Shown here: piece by piece, positions 24,914 to 33,601 of the stretch | Layout: the number at the start of each line of letters is the position of its first letter | Numbering within the stretch: the first letter of the stretch is position 1 | Assembly: GCF_017921975.2 (NCBI RefSeq) | Contig: NZ_JAGEMO020000085.1 | Coordinates: 1-47,095 of the forward strand | DNA from: Hymenobacter terricola | Lineage (GTDB): Bacteria; Bacteroidota; Bacteroidia; Cytophagales; Hymenobacteraceae | Reading direction: 5' to 3' | Length of the DNA: 47,095 nucleotides | The notes under the pieces: model-generated | The model's database searches: none | What the model saw: the letters and a program-made list of their open reading frames with translations, nothing else | What the model was told of the DNA's origin: nothing | Made by a program: the position numbers and the translations under genes

Positions 24914-26188
24914 CTACAGGCGGCGTCTGAGGGCGAGTACGGCGCTGTTTAACTCGCCGTCGGCGCGGCGCACCACCAGGGTGAGGCGGCGGCCGGCGGC
25001 CACCCGCAGCTGGTCGCCAAGTTGGGAAAGGGTGAGGCTGGCGACGGGAATGAAGTTGATGAAGAGCAGCTCGTCGTTGACCCGTAAGCCGGCTTCGGCG
25101 GCGGGCGAGTCGGCCTGCACCAACGTAATCTGGTACCGGCGAAAATCGGCCCCCACGGCTTCCACTTCCATTCCGGACATGTCCTGCTCGAAGGGGTGGC
25201 GGTAGAACGGGCCCGGCCGGAGCAGCAGCCGGTTGTGCGGGTAATCGATAACGGAGACGAAGCGGTTGAGCGCCTCGTAGCCCAGGCTGCCGTTGCGGAA
25301 GCCGTCGAAAGCCTGGTTCGGGGCCCGGCCGGTATCGGGAAATGAGGTAATGAGCGAATGCAGCGAGTACCGCCCCAATTCGATGGTGGCCGTGCGGCCC
25401 AGGTAGCCCGTAATATCGCCGCTCAGGCCCCGCCCCAGCGGTGCCCGAATGCTTGGAACCGGGAAGCCCAGCGCCGGATTCGAGTCCACGTCCAGCGACA
25501 TGGAATGGCCGGCCCCCGTGTCGAGCAGCAGCCGCAGGGTGGTGGTGGCCGAATCCCGCGTGGTGACGCGGGTGGTCAGGTAGGGCTTGCCTAAGTTCAG
25601 AGCCAGGGGCAGGGCCGTCCAGCGCCGGCCCGTAGGGGCCCGAAACCGGGCCGGGTCGAATAACACCAGCCGCGATTCGACCGGGTCGATGCGCACCACG
25701 AAACTGCGAAACACGTCGGCCCCCAGAATGCCGTGGATGGGCATGCCCACGTAATTAGAGAAATTCAGCCCGTTGGGCCCCAGGAGCAGAAACGAGATAG
25801 CCGGCCCCTCCACGCCGGGCAGGGTCACCCGCACACCGTCTACCTGGTAGGCCGTAATGGCTTCGCCGCCGCCCGTGCCCGCCACGCGGTACGGCCGGCC
25901 CGGCGTGAGGTGCAGGGAGGACTGCAGGTCGGTATCCAGCAGCAGCGACATGTTCACGCCGGTGTCCAGCACGAAGTTGTAGGGCCCCTGCCCGTTCAGC
26001 CGGGCGCTGATGATAATCAGGTTGCGCTGGGCCTGGTAGGGGAGGCTCACTTGCCGCTGCTGGGGGGACAGCAGGTGAAACGGCGCCACCGGCTGGGCGG
26101 TGGCCGAAGCCAAAGAGCCCAGCAAGCCCAGCACTGGCGCGATAACCAGCCTTTTCCACTCCTGCCGACGACTCCAAAGCGTGCGCAT
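24914..26188 (-). CDS. Secreted retropepsin-like aspartic protease with PDZ domain
   Basis: 424 residues; signal peptide ends SASATAQ (about 32). Two retropepsin-like halves each carry the catalytic Asp-Thr-Gly: D75-T76-G77 (NFVLDTGVNM) and D223-T224-G225 (LLLDTGAGHS). Each half has its hydrophobic-Gly partner (HGILGADVF, GSLGYEALNRF). With both halves in one chain, it can form a pepsin-like active site without dimerising. A PDZ domain covers about 340-420 (ITLVQADSPAAEAGLRVNDELLFIN). The family is frequent in Bacteroidota, with unknown substrates. It probably acts in the periplasm or at the surface, with the PDZ domain selecting C-terminal peptides. It is divergent from a MocR-type regulator across 243 bases; regulation by it is possible but unproven. 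Confidence 0.92.
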   Translation of the reverse strand: MRTLWSRRQEWKRLVIAPVLGLLGSLASATAQPVAPFHLLSPQQRQVSLPYQAQRNLIIISARLNGQGPYNFVLDTGVNMSLLLDTDLQSSLHLTPGRPYRVAGTGGGEAITAYQVDGVRVTLPGVEGPAISFLLLGPNGLNFSNYVGMPIHGILGADVFRSFVVRIDPVESRLVLFDPARFRAPTGRRWTALPLALNLGKPYLTTRVTTRDSATTTLRLLLDTGAGHSMSLDVDSNPALGFPVPSIRAPLGRGLSGDITGYLGRTATIELGRYSLHSLITSFPDTGRAPNQAFDGFRNGSLGYEALNRFVSVIDYPHNRLLLRPGPFYRHPFEQDMSGMEVEAVGADFRRYQITLVQADSPAAEAGLRVNDELLFINFIPVASLTLSQLGDQLRVAAGRRLTLVVRRADGELNSAVLALRRRL

Positions 26189-26377
26189 GGTCTGGTGAGC
26201 TTAATCTGCAATGCCGGCGTCGCCGCCCACCGTGGCAGTGTGTTTTTGCGGCTCGTATTCGCTTGGTAGGAGGGAAGCGCCGTGGCGGCCGTACCTACCG
26301 CAAATCACAATGGGCAGCACCACCCGGCAGCGCCGGTTTTTTTCAGGGGTCCGGACGCGTGGTTATTTACAAAAATA

Positions 26378-26407
26378 TATCTTTACTGGACTGGTTAAAT
26401 AGACCAG
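26378..26407 (+). promoter_or_regulatory. Promoter and inverted repeat before the MocR-type gene
   Basis: TATCTTTA (26378-26385) is a one-mismatch -7 element. Just downstream, CTGGT (26391-26395) and ACCAG (26403-26407) form an inverted repeat with a 7-base spacer. A further ACTGG precedes it at 26385-26389, giving a direct repeat. MocR-type proteins bind such half-sites in their own promoters, so autoregulation is plausible. Confidence 0.4.
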
Positions 26408-26431
26408 CTTTGCTATTTCAGCTAGTCCACC

Positions 26432-27907
26432 ATGCTGCCCTTCGCCTCCCTTCTGCTGGTAGACCGCCGGCTCGCCACGCCGGTCTACCAGCAGCTTGCT
26501 GCCGGCATCGTGCGCCAGATTCAGTCGGGCCGGCTGCCCCCCGGCACCCGCATGCCCAGCACCCGCCGGCTGAGCCAGGAGCTGGGCCTGCATCGGCAAA
26601 CCTTGGTGATGGCCTACGCCGAGCTGCAGGCCCAGGGGTGGCTGGAAAGCATCCCGCGTCGCGGCTACTTCGTGGCCACCCACCTGCCCGTGGTCACGCC
26701 CCATGCGCTGGCGGCTATTGTGCCCGCTCATGTCTATCCCGCCCACACCGGCTTTGCTTTCACCGCCGAAATTCCCCTCCCCCAATCACCGGCCCAGGCC
26801 CACCAGTTTCCGCTGGCCTTCGACGATGGGTTTCCGGATGTGCGCCTGGCGCCGGTGGGGCTGCTGGCCCGCGCCTACCGCAGCGTGGCCCGCCGGGCAT
26901 CTTCCCGGCGGCACCTGTATTATGGCCCGGGCCAGGGCACCGAGCACCTGCGCAAAGTGCTGGCCGAAGAGCTGCGCGCCACGCGGGGCCTGCGCATCAC
27001 GGCCGATAATATCCTCATCACGCGGGGCAGCCAGATGGGCATCTGCCTCACGGCCCAGCTGTTGCTGCGGCCGGGCGATGCCGTGGTGGTGGGCCAAACC
27101 AGCTACTACGTGGCCGATGCCGCGTTTCGGGCCACCGGGGCGCAGCTGCTGCGCGTGCCGGTTGATGCGCACGGGCTGGACGTGAATGCCGTGCAGACGC
27201 TCTGCCAGCAGCAGCCCATCCGGCTGCTGTACGTGACGCCGCACCACCACCATCCCACCACCGTTACGCTGCGGGCCGACCGCCGCCTGCAGCTGCTGCA
27301 GCTGGCCGCCACCCATCGGTTTGCGGTGCTGGAAGATGATTACGACTACGATTTTCACTACGCCAGCTCGCCTATCCTGCCGCTGGCCAGCGCCGATGCT
27401 GCCGGCAGCGTGGTGTACGTCGGCTCGCTCAGCAAAAGCCTGGCCCCCAGCATCCGCGTGGGCTACCTGGTGGCCCCGCCCGGCTTTGTGCAGGCCGCCA
27501 CGCGCCTGCGCCGCCTGGTCGACATTCAGGGCGACAGTATTCTGGAAGAAGCCATTGCCGAGCTGTATCGGAATGGCGACATCAGGCGCTACCTGCGCAA
27601 GGCGGTGCGCGCCTATGAGGCCCGCCGCGATTTGCTCTGCGAGCTGCTGCATAGCCAATTGGGGGGGCGCGTCAGCTTCCAGAAACCGAACGGGGGCTTG
27701 GCGGTCTGGGTCCGGTTTGCGCCGCCGCTGTCGCTGCCGGCCGTTGCAGCGCGCGCCCGCCAGCTCGGCCTGTATGTGAACGACGGCAGCTTTTACGACG
27801 CGGGCCGCGCACCGCAAAATGCCCTGCGGCTCGGCTTTGCCTCGCTGAACGAGACGGAGCTGCGCGAGGCAGTGCGGGTGCTGGCCCAGGCTGTGGCTGA
27901 GGCCTGA
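26432..27907 (+). CDS. MocR/PdxR-type GntR regulator with aminotransferase domain
   Basis: 491 residues. The N-terminal winged helix of GntR type spans about 10-75 (TPVYQQLAAGIVRQIQSGRL, GTRMPSTRRLSQELGLHRQT, GWLESIPRRGYFV). A fold-type I aminotransferase domain spans about 120-490 and includes the PLP lysine K335 (YVGSLSKSLAPSIRVGYL), LLYVTPHHHHPTT and VLEDDYDYDFHY. In this family PLP or an amino-acid adduct acts as effector rather than as a true transamination cofactor. PdxR members control PLP synthesis and others control GABA or taurine use. No pdxST or transporter lies next to it here, so the regulon cannot be named. Confidence 0.92.
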   Translation: MLPFASLLLVDRRLATPVYQQLAAGIVRQIQSGRLPPGTRMPSTRRLSQELGLHRQTLVMAYAELQAQGWLESIPRRGYFVATHLPVVTPHALAAIVPAHVYPAHTGFAFTAEIPLPQSPAQAHQFPLAFDDGFPDVRLAPVGLLARAYRSVARRASSRRHLYYGPGQGTEHLRKVLAEELRATRGLRITADNILITRGSQMGICLTAQLLLRPGDAVVVGQTSYYVADAAFRATGAQLLRVPVDAHGLDVNAVQTLCQQQPIRLLYVTPHHHHPTTVTLRADRRLQLLQLAATHRFAVLEDDYDYDFHYASSPILPLASADAAGSVVYVGSLSKSLAPSIRVGYLVAPPGFVQAATRLRRLVDIQGDSILEEAIAELYRNGDIRRYLRKAVRAYEARRDLLCELLHSQLGGRVSFQKPNGGLAVWVRFAPPLSLPAVAARARQLGLYVNDGSFYDAGRAPQNALRLGFASLNETELREAVRVLAQAVAEA

Positions 27908-28224
27908 ACCCGGGGAGGCCGCGGCAAATAAGGACGCAATGCGGTAGCTGGTGCCAGCGCATTTCAGGCTCCTGCTACTGTGCCCAAGCGGCGATTTTAC
28001 GCTGTTTGCGAGCGATATACTGCCGTTGCTGGCGGAAGCGGTGAACCCTGAATAGCCCCTTTCTATTAAATTATGCCTACTTTTCAACGCAAGCAATTTC
28101 TTAAATATTCGGCGAATTCAATAGAGGCCGAGGATTAGCAGGTGCGGTGCTATTCAGAGTTTTATGATTCGGCGTGCTATCAAGCCGCGGCATGAAGCAC
28201 GGACATTGAATTAAGGCGTACTCA
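27908..28224. other. Intergenic region before the sugar-sensing hybrid kinase
   Basis: 317 bases, becoming AT-rich after about 28060. A short open stretch ending GDFTLFASDILPLLAEA and a stop at 28055 is protein-like but only about 35 codons, with no start. It might be a gene remnant. I see no tRNA, strong terminator or consensus -7 box. Confidence 0.4.
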
Positions 28225-31020
28225 ATGAATCATACACTTGTCTACCATTGGTTTACCCGCCAGGCAATGCTGCTGCTGCTCGCGGTGCCAATCCTGTTGC
28301 TGATGGGCAGCTGTGCGCGGCCAGTGCCGGAGCGAACCTACCGCATTGGGTTTTCGCAGTGCACGATGGGCGATGACTGGCGCCGCGCCATGCTGGCCGG
28401 CATGGAAAAGGAGCTGAGTTTTCATCCCAATGTGCAGTTTCAGATGCTGGACGCCCACAACGACAGCGACTTGCAACGGCGGCAGGTGCAGCAGTTGATT
28501 CGGGAGCGGGTGGACTTGCTCATTATTTCGCCCAACCAATCGGGGCCCCTCACGGCCCTCACCGAAACCGCTTACAACCAAGGCATTCCGGTGGTTATTC
28601 TGGACCGGCGCACCACCTCCCGCCTGTATACGGCTTACGTGGGGGGCAACAATGCGGAAGTGGGCCGCGCGGCCGGCCACTACGCCGCCCAGCTGTTGCA
28701 CCAGCGGGGCCAGGTCCTCGAAATTCTGGGCCGGCCTGGCTCTTCGCCCGCCACCGACCGCGCGCTGGGCTTTGCCCAAACCCTGGCCGCCTACCCGCAG
28801 CTGCGCCTGGTGGCGCAGGTGGCCGCCGACTGGCAACCGGCGTCGGTGCTGCGGCAGCTGCCCGCCGTGCTGCGCGCCCACCCCGATACGGACTTGATTT
28901 TTGCGCACAACGACCCCATGGCGCGCGCTGCCTACCAGGTGGTGCAGCAGCTGGGGCTGCCCCACCACGTTCGCATCATTGGCGTAGATGGGCTGGCGGG
29001 GCCCGGCAATGGCCTGGAGCTGGTGGCCGACGGGGCGCTGAACGCCACCATGCTCTACCCCACGGGCGGCGAAGAAGCCATCCGGACGGCGCTGCGCATT
29101 CTGCGCCACGAGCCCTATGCCAAGGAAAACGTGCTGGGCACGATGGTTATCGACTCGACCAACGTGGGCCCGGTGACCATCCAGACCGAGCGGCTGGCCG
29201 AGCAGCAGCGCGACCTGCGGCGCCAACAGCAGCGCCTGCGCACCCAGATGCACCGCTACGCCAACCAACAAACGGCAGTGTACCTGCTGCTGGCCAGCCT
29301 GCTGGGGGCCGTGTTGCTGGGCGCGCTGGCCGAGCGGTCGGCGCGGCTCAACCGCCGCATCCGGCAGCGGCTGGAGGAGCAGAATGCCGAAATCAGCACC
29401 CAGCGCAACCGGATTGAGCAGCTGGCGGAAGCCGCGCGCTACTCAGCCGAAGAGGCCAACCGGTCGTCGGAAGCCAAGCTGCGCTTTTTTACCAATTTCT
29501 CGCACGAGCTGCGCACGCCCCTCACCCTCATTCTGGGGCCGGTGGAAGAAATTCTGACCGACGGGGCCGACCTCACGGCCGGGCAGCGGCAGGACCTGCA
29601 GCTGGTGCGCCGCAACGCCCAGCGGCTGCTGCAGCTGGTGAATCAGCTCATGGATTTTCGTAAAATCGACGTGGGCAAAATGGCTGTGCGGGCCACGGAG
29701 GGCAACCTGGTCGACTTCGTGCGCGAGCTGATGGACGTGTTCGAAAAAACGGCCCGCCGGCGCAGCATCAAGTTCCGGTTTTTGCCCGCCGAGCCCGTTA
29801 TCCAGCTCTGGTTCGATGGCGAAATTCTGGACAAAGTGTTTTTCAACCTCTTGTCCAATGCGTTCAAATACACGCCCGACGGCGGGCAGATTACCGTGAG
29901 CCTGCAGCGCGGACCCGCCGGCACCGTGCGGGTGAGCGTGGAAGACACCGGCCGGGGCATTGCCGAAGCCGACCAGCCGCACGTACTGGAATGGTTTTAC
30001 CAGGGCAGCCAGCCGTCGGCCAACGGCTCGGGGCTGGGGCTGGCGCTGGCCGAGGGCCTGACCCGGTTGCACGAGGGCAGCCTCACGTTTCGCAGCCAGC
30101 CCGGCCAGGGCAGCACGTTTGAGGTCACGCTGCCGCTGGCCCGGCCCGCCACCTTCCTCGACGCCGAACCGGACCGCCTCCTGGCGCCTGCCGCGGTGCT
30201 CCTGCCCGACGACGACGCCGACCCCACCCAGGACGCCGCCCCTGCCCGCACCGATGCCACCGCCCTGGTGGTGGAAGACAACGAGGAGGTGCGCAACTTT
30301 CTGGCCCAGAAGCTGCAGCCTTATTTCCAGGTGAGCACGGCCGCCGACGGCGCCACCGGCCTGCGCCTGGCCAGCGATACCATCCCCGACGTGATTGTGT
30401 GCGACGTGAACCTGCCCGAGCTGAGCGGCCTGGAAGTGGTGGCCCAGCTGCGCGCCGATTGGCGCACCTCCCACATTCCTGTGGTGCTGCTCACGGCCCG
30501 CAGCGCCCCCGAAGAGCAGGTGGCCGGCGTGCAGGCCGGCGCCGACCTCTACCTCACCAAGCCCTTCAACCCCACTTTTCTGGTGGAGAGCCTGCGCACG
30601 CTGCTGCGCAACCGCGACCAGCAGCGCGAGCATTTCCGGCGCGAGCTGAGCGTGGACACCGCCACCGTGGCACCGCTGCGCGTGGACCAGAAATTCCTGG
30701 CCGACCTCACCGCCATCATCGAGGCCAACCTCGACCAGCCCACCCTGAGCGTGGACGACGTGGCCCGCAGCCTGGGCGTGTCGCACATGCAGCTCTACCG
30801 CAAGGTGAAAGCCCTGCTCGGCACCGGCGTCACGGACTACATCCAGAGCCTGCGCCTCACCAAGGCCCGGCTGCTGCTGCTGCAGGAAGGCAGCACCATT
30901 GCCGAAATCGCCTACCTCACGGGCTTCTCCTCGCCTTCGTACTTCTCCACCGCCTTCAAGGGCAAGTACCACGTGTCGCCCTCCGAGTACAAGGCCCTGC
31001 ACACGCCCAGCCGGCCCTGA
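28225..31020 (+). CDS. Hybrid two-component regulator with periplasmic sugar-binding domain
   Basis: 931 residues: sensor, kinase, receiver and DNA-binding parts in one chain. An N-terminal membrane or lipoprotein segment (14-32, ending LLMGSC) precedes a periplasmic LacI-type sugar-binding domain (about 38-310: YRIGFSQCTMGDDWRRAM, VDLLIISPNQSGPLT, AYVGGNNAEVGRAAG, IFAHNDPMARAAYQ). A second TM lies at about 351-370, then a coiled-coil linker. HisKA carries phospho-His H427 (FSHELRTPL). The HATPase has NLLSNAFKYTP, VEDTGRGIAE and GSGLGLALAEGL. The receiver has D727 (VIVCDVNLPELSG) and K in YLTKPFN. An AraC HTH covers about 830-925. This layout matches the Bacteroides fructose sensor BT1754, and the following sugar porter and kinase fit that. 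It should activate the downstream locus. Confidence 0.95.
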   Translation: MNHTLVYHWFTRQAMLLLLAVPILLLMGSCARPVPERTYRIGFSQCTMGDDWRRAMLAGMEKELSFHPNVQFQMLDAHNDSDLQRRQVQQLIRERVDLLIISPNQSGPLTALTETAYNQGIPVVILDRRTTSRLYTAYVGGNNAEVGRAAGHYAAQLLHQRGQVLEILGRPGSSPATDRALGFAQTLAAYPQLRLVAQVAADWQPASVLRQLPAVLRAHPDTDLIFAHNDPMARAAYQVVQQLGLPHHVRIIGVDGLAGPGNGLELVADGALNATMLYPTGGEEAIRTALRILRHEPYAKENVLGTMVIDSTNVGPVTIQTERLAEQQRDLRRQQQRLRTQMHRYANQQTAVYLLLASLLGAVLLGALAERSARLNRRIRQRLEEQNAEISTQRNRIEQLAEAARYSAEEANRSSEAKLRFFTNFSHELRTPLTLILGPVEEILTDGADLTAGQRQDLQLVRRNAQRLLQLVNQLMDFRKIDVGKMAVRATEGNLVDFVRELMDVFEKTARRRSIKFRFLPAEPVIQLWFDGEILDKVFFNLLSNAFKYTPDGGQITVSLQRGPAGTVRVSVEDTGRGIAEADQPHVLEWFYQGSQPSANGSGLGLALAEGLTRLHEGSLTFRSQPGQGSTFEVTLPLARPATFLDAEPDRLLAPAAVLLPDDDADPTQDAAPARTDATALVVEDNEEVRNFLAQKLQPYFQVSTAADGATGLRLASDTIPDVIVCDVNLPELSGLEVVAQLRADWRTSHIPVVLLTARSAPEEQVAGVQAGADLYLTKPFNPTFLVESLRTLLRNRDQQREHFRRELSVDTATVAPLRVDQKFLADLTAIIEANLDQPTLSVDDVARSLGVSHMQLYRKVKALLGTGVTDYIQSLRLTKARLLLLQEGSTIAEIAYLTGFSSPSYFSTAFKGKYHVSPSEYKALHTPSRP

Positions 31021-31052
31021 AATATTTTTGCAAGTCGGGTCTGATAAGCAAA

Positions 31053-31075
31053 AGCCGGTCGGCTGCCGGCCGGCT
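31053..31075 (+). terminator. Hairpin after the hybrid regulator gene
   Basis: AGCCGGTCGG (31053-31062) pairs with CCGGCCGGCT (31066-31075), loop CTG, one wobble. A T5 run appears only after 11 bases, so it is a weak terminator or processing site. Confidence 0.4.
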
Positions 31076-31222
31076 GATAAAAAAGTTTTTCCGTTGATTG
31101 ATAAGCAGTTGTGCCGATTGCTCGGTCTTGTCGGAATTCTATAAGGATTTGAAAGAAACGAGCAGGCCTTGGCGGCCGCGAAGCCGGACTTTTGGGAAAA
31201 CGGTTTCGTAGCCATTCTCCCT

Positions 31223-32545
31223 ATGGTGCAGCGCAAAGTCCTTTTCTGGTCCATCGTTACCGCCCTGGGCGGTTTTCTGTTCGGCTTCGACACCGCCGTT
31301 ATCTCGGGGGCCGAAAAAGCCTTGCAGCAGCTCTGGCACCTGAGCCCGGTAGCGCACGGCTTCACCATTTCCATTGCCCTCATCGGCACGGTGCTCGGGG
31401 CCGTCTTCGGCGGCATTCCTTCCGATGCGCTGGGCCGCCGGCAAACGCTGCGCTGGATTGCGGTGCTCTACCTGGTGTCGGCGGTAGGCGCGGCGCTGGC
31501 CCCGGCCTGGGTGCCGTTTCTGGTGTTCCGCTTTTTGGGCGGGCTGGGGGTGGGGGCCTCCTCGGTGACGGCGCCCCTCTACATTTCGGAGATTTCGCCG
31601 GCCCGCTCGCGGGGCAAGCTGGTGGGCTTGTTTCAGTTCAACATCGTCTTCGGCATCCTCGTCGCCTACCTTTCCAACTACCTGCTGGCGGGCGTGGGCC
31701 ACGAGCCCTGGCGGCTGATGCTGGGCGTGCAGGCCGTGCCGGCCCTGGGCTTCCTGCTGTTCCTGTTCCAGGTGCCCGAAAGCCCGCGCTGGCTGCTGCT
31801 GCACGGCCGCATTGAGGAGGGCAGCGAAGTCCTGCGCATCATCGGCCCCGATACGGTGGACGCCGACGTGGCCGCCATTCTCACCAGCCAGGCCAGCGCG
31901 GGGCAGCACAGCGAGTCGCTCTGGAGCGCGCAGTACCGCACCCCGGTGCTGCTGGCCATGGCCTTCGCCTTCTTCAATCAGGTGTCGGGCATCAACGCCA
32001 TCATCTACTACGCCCCGCGCATTTTCGAGATGACCGGGCTGGGGCAGGGGGCGGCGCTGCTGTCATCGGCGGGAATCGGGCTGGTTAATTTCTGCTTCAC
32101 CCTGCTGGGGGTCAATGTTATCGACCGGTTTGGGCGGCGCGTGCTCATGTTCGTTGGCTCAGTGGGGCTCATTGCCACGCTGGGGCTGGTGGCGCGGGCG
32201 TTCTACACGCAGCAGTTTGGCGGCATGCTGGTGCCGGTGCTGCTGTTCATCTACATCGCCTTTTTTGCTTTCTCGCAGGGCGCGGTCATCTGGGTTTTTA
32301 TCTCCGAGATTTTTCCCAACGCCGTGCGGGCCAAGGGCCAGGCGCTGGGCTCCAGCACGCATTGGGTGATGGCCACGGTCATTGCCTTCACCTTTCCCTG
32401 GTTTGCGGAGCATCTGGGCGGGGGCAACACGTTCGCCTTTTTCTGCGCCATGATGGTGCTCCAGCTGCTCTTCGTGTGGCGCTTCATGCCCGAAACCAAA
32501 GGCACCAGCCTGGAGCAAGTCGAAAAAACGCTGGTTTTTCATTGA
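31223..32545 (+). CDS. MFS sugar:proton symporter
   Basis: 440 residues from the ATG at 31223 (MVQRKVLFWSIVTALGG), which matches the family start; an upstream TTG adds 18 residues without hydrophobic character. Twelve membrane segments. Sugar-porter signatures present: GGFLFGFDTAVISGA in TM1, DALGRRQ in loop 2-3, PLYISEISPARSRGKLV, PESPRWLL at the end of the N half, QVSGINAIIYYAPRIF in TM7, DRFGRR in loop 8-9 and PETKGTSLEQVE at the C-terminus. It imports a monosaccharide with a proton. Position between a fructose-type sensor and a PfkB kinase suggests fructose or a relative as substrate; glucose is also possible. Confidence 0.93.
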   Translation: MVQRKVLFWSIVTALGGFLFGFDTAVISGAEKALQQLWHLSPVAHGFTISIALIGTVLGAVFGGIPSDALGRRQTLRWIAVLYLVSAVGAALAPAWVPFLVFRFLGGLGVGASSVTAPLYISEISPARSRGKLVGLFQFNIVFGILVAYLSNYLLAGVGHEPWRLMLGVQAVPALGFLLFLFQVPESPRWLLLHGRIEEGSEVLRIIGPDTVDADVAAILTSQASAGQHSESLWSAQYRTPVLLAMAFAFFNQVSGINAIIYYAPRIFEMTGLGQGAALLSSAGIGLVNFCFTLLGVNVIDRFGRRVLMFVGSVGLIATLGLVARAFYTQQFGGMLVPVLLFIYIAFFAFSQGAVIWVFISEIFPNAVRAKGQALGSSTHWVMATVIAFTFPWFAEHLGGGNTFAFFCAMMVLQLLFVWRFMPETKGTSLEQVEKTLVFH

Positions 32546-32562
32546 GTAGTTATTCAAAATTA

Positions 32563-32584
32563 AACGGGCTGTCAGTTGCCCGTT
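32563..32584 (+). terminator. Weak hairpin between porter and kinase genes
   Basis: AACGGGC (32563-32569) pairs with GCCCGTT (32578-32584), 8-base loop, no T-run. It may attenuate or stabilise the transcript ends in the 122-base gap. Confidence 0.3.
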
Positions 32585-32667
32585 ATTGATTGTTAGCCAA
32601 GCTGTTGGTAAAGCACTAACAACCAAAAACGAATACCTGGCAACTCTATAACTAACCCCCTCACCCC

Positions 32668-33552
32668 ATGGCCATTGCCTGTTTCGGAGAAATGCTCTGG
32701 GATGTGCTGCCCACCGGCAAGCAACCCGGCGGCGCGCCGCTCAACGTGGCGGTGCACCTGCGCAACTTTGGGCTCGAGGCCGAGCTCATCAGCCGCGTGG
32801 GCCACGACGATTTGGGGGCGGAGCTGCTGGCTTTCGTGGCGGGCAAAGGCCTGAGCACGCAGTACGTGCAGCGCGGCGAAACCCACCTGACGGGCGTGGT
32901 GAAAGCCAACGTGAGCAACACCAACGAAGTGACTTACAAGATAGTCCAGCCCGTGGCCTGGGACTACATCCACTACGAACCCGCCCTGAGCGACCTGATA
33001 CAGGGGGCCGAAGCCTTCGTCTTTGGCAGCTTAGCTGCCCGCAGTCCGGTGAGCCGCGAAACCTTGTACCGCCTGCTGCAACAGGCACCGCGCAAGGTCT
33101 TTGACGTGAACCTTCGGCCCCCGCATTACTCCCGCGACGTGGTGCAGTACCTGCTCCGCCACGCCGACATCGTGAAGCTGAACCACCACGAGCTGGCCGA
33201 AATCATGAGCTGGTTCGGGGCCAGCCCGGCCGAAGAAACGGCCCTGGAATGGCTGGCCGCCCGCTTCCAGCTGCAAGCCGTGTGCGTGACCAAGGGCGCC
33301 GACGGGGCCGCCCTCTGGACCGGCGGGCGGCTCTACTGCAGTCCCGGCCGCGCGGTGGCGGTGCAGGACACCATCGGCAGCGGCGATGCTTTTCTGGCGG
33401 CCCTGCTCCGGGGCTGGCTGGCCGGGCAGCCACCGGACCACACCCTGGCTTTTGCCTGCGCGGCGGGCTCGCTGGTGGCCACTTTCCAGGGCGCCACGCC
33501 GGCCATCTCCGAAACCATGGTGCAGGAGCTGGCCACCGCAGCTCCCGGATAG
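32668..33552 (+). CDS. PfkB-family sugar kinase, probable fructokinase
   Basis: 294 residues. Phosphorylates a sugar with ATP in the cytoplasm. PfkB/ribokinase motifs: GEMLWDVLP at the N-terminus, PGGAPLNVAVHL (sugar-binding Gly-Gly), VFDVNLRPPHYS, VKLNHHELAEI, VTKGADGAAL, and QDTIGSGDAFLAALL with catalytic base D240. The N-terminal GE-W-D pattern and the NLR-P motif are usual in bacterial fructokinases. The gene lies downstream of a sugar porter and a fructose-type sensor and 49 bases before the GH13 gene, so it is probably in the same operon. Conversion of fructose to fructose-6-phosphate is the best guess; other hexoses cannot be excluded. Confidence 0.9.
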   Translation: MAIACFGEMLWDVLPTGKQPGGAPLNVAVHLRNFGLEAELISRVGHDDLGAELLAFVAGKGLSTQYVQRGETHLTGVVKANVSNTNEVTYKIVQPVAWDYIHYEPALSDLIQGAEAFVFGSLAARSPVSRETLYRLLQQAPRKVFDVNLRPPHYSRDVVQYLLRHADIVKLNHHELAEIMSWFGASPAEETALEWLAARFQLQAVCVTKGADGAALWTGGRLYCSPGRAVAVQDTIGSGDAFLAALLRGWLAGQPPDHTLAFACAAGSLVATFQGATPAISETMVQELATAAPG

Positions 33553-33601
33553 CCGCCTTCATTACCACTTTTCTGCCCCTTCGCCAAACCGGCTCAACCC
33601 C

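Noticed and set aside
27950..28057. Short protein-like frame ending before the hybrid regulator
   Set aside because: About 35 codons after an in-frame stop, without a start codon or identifiable family; kept only as a note in the intergenic entry.
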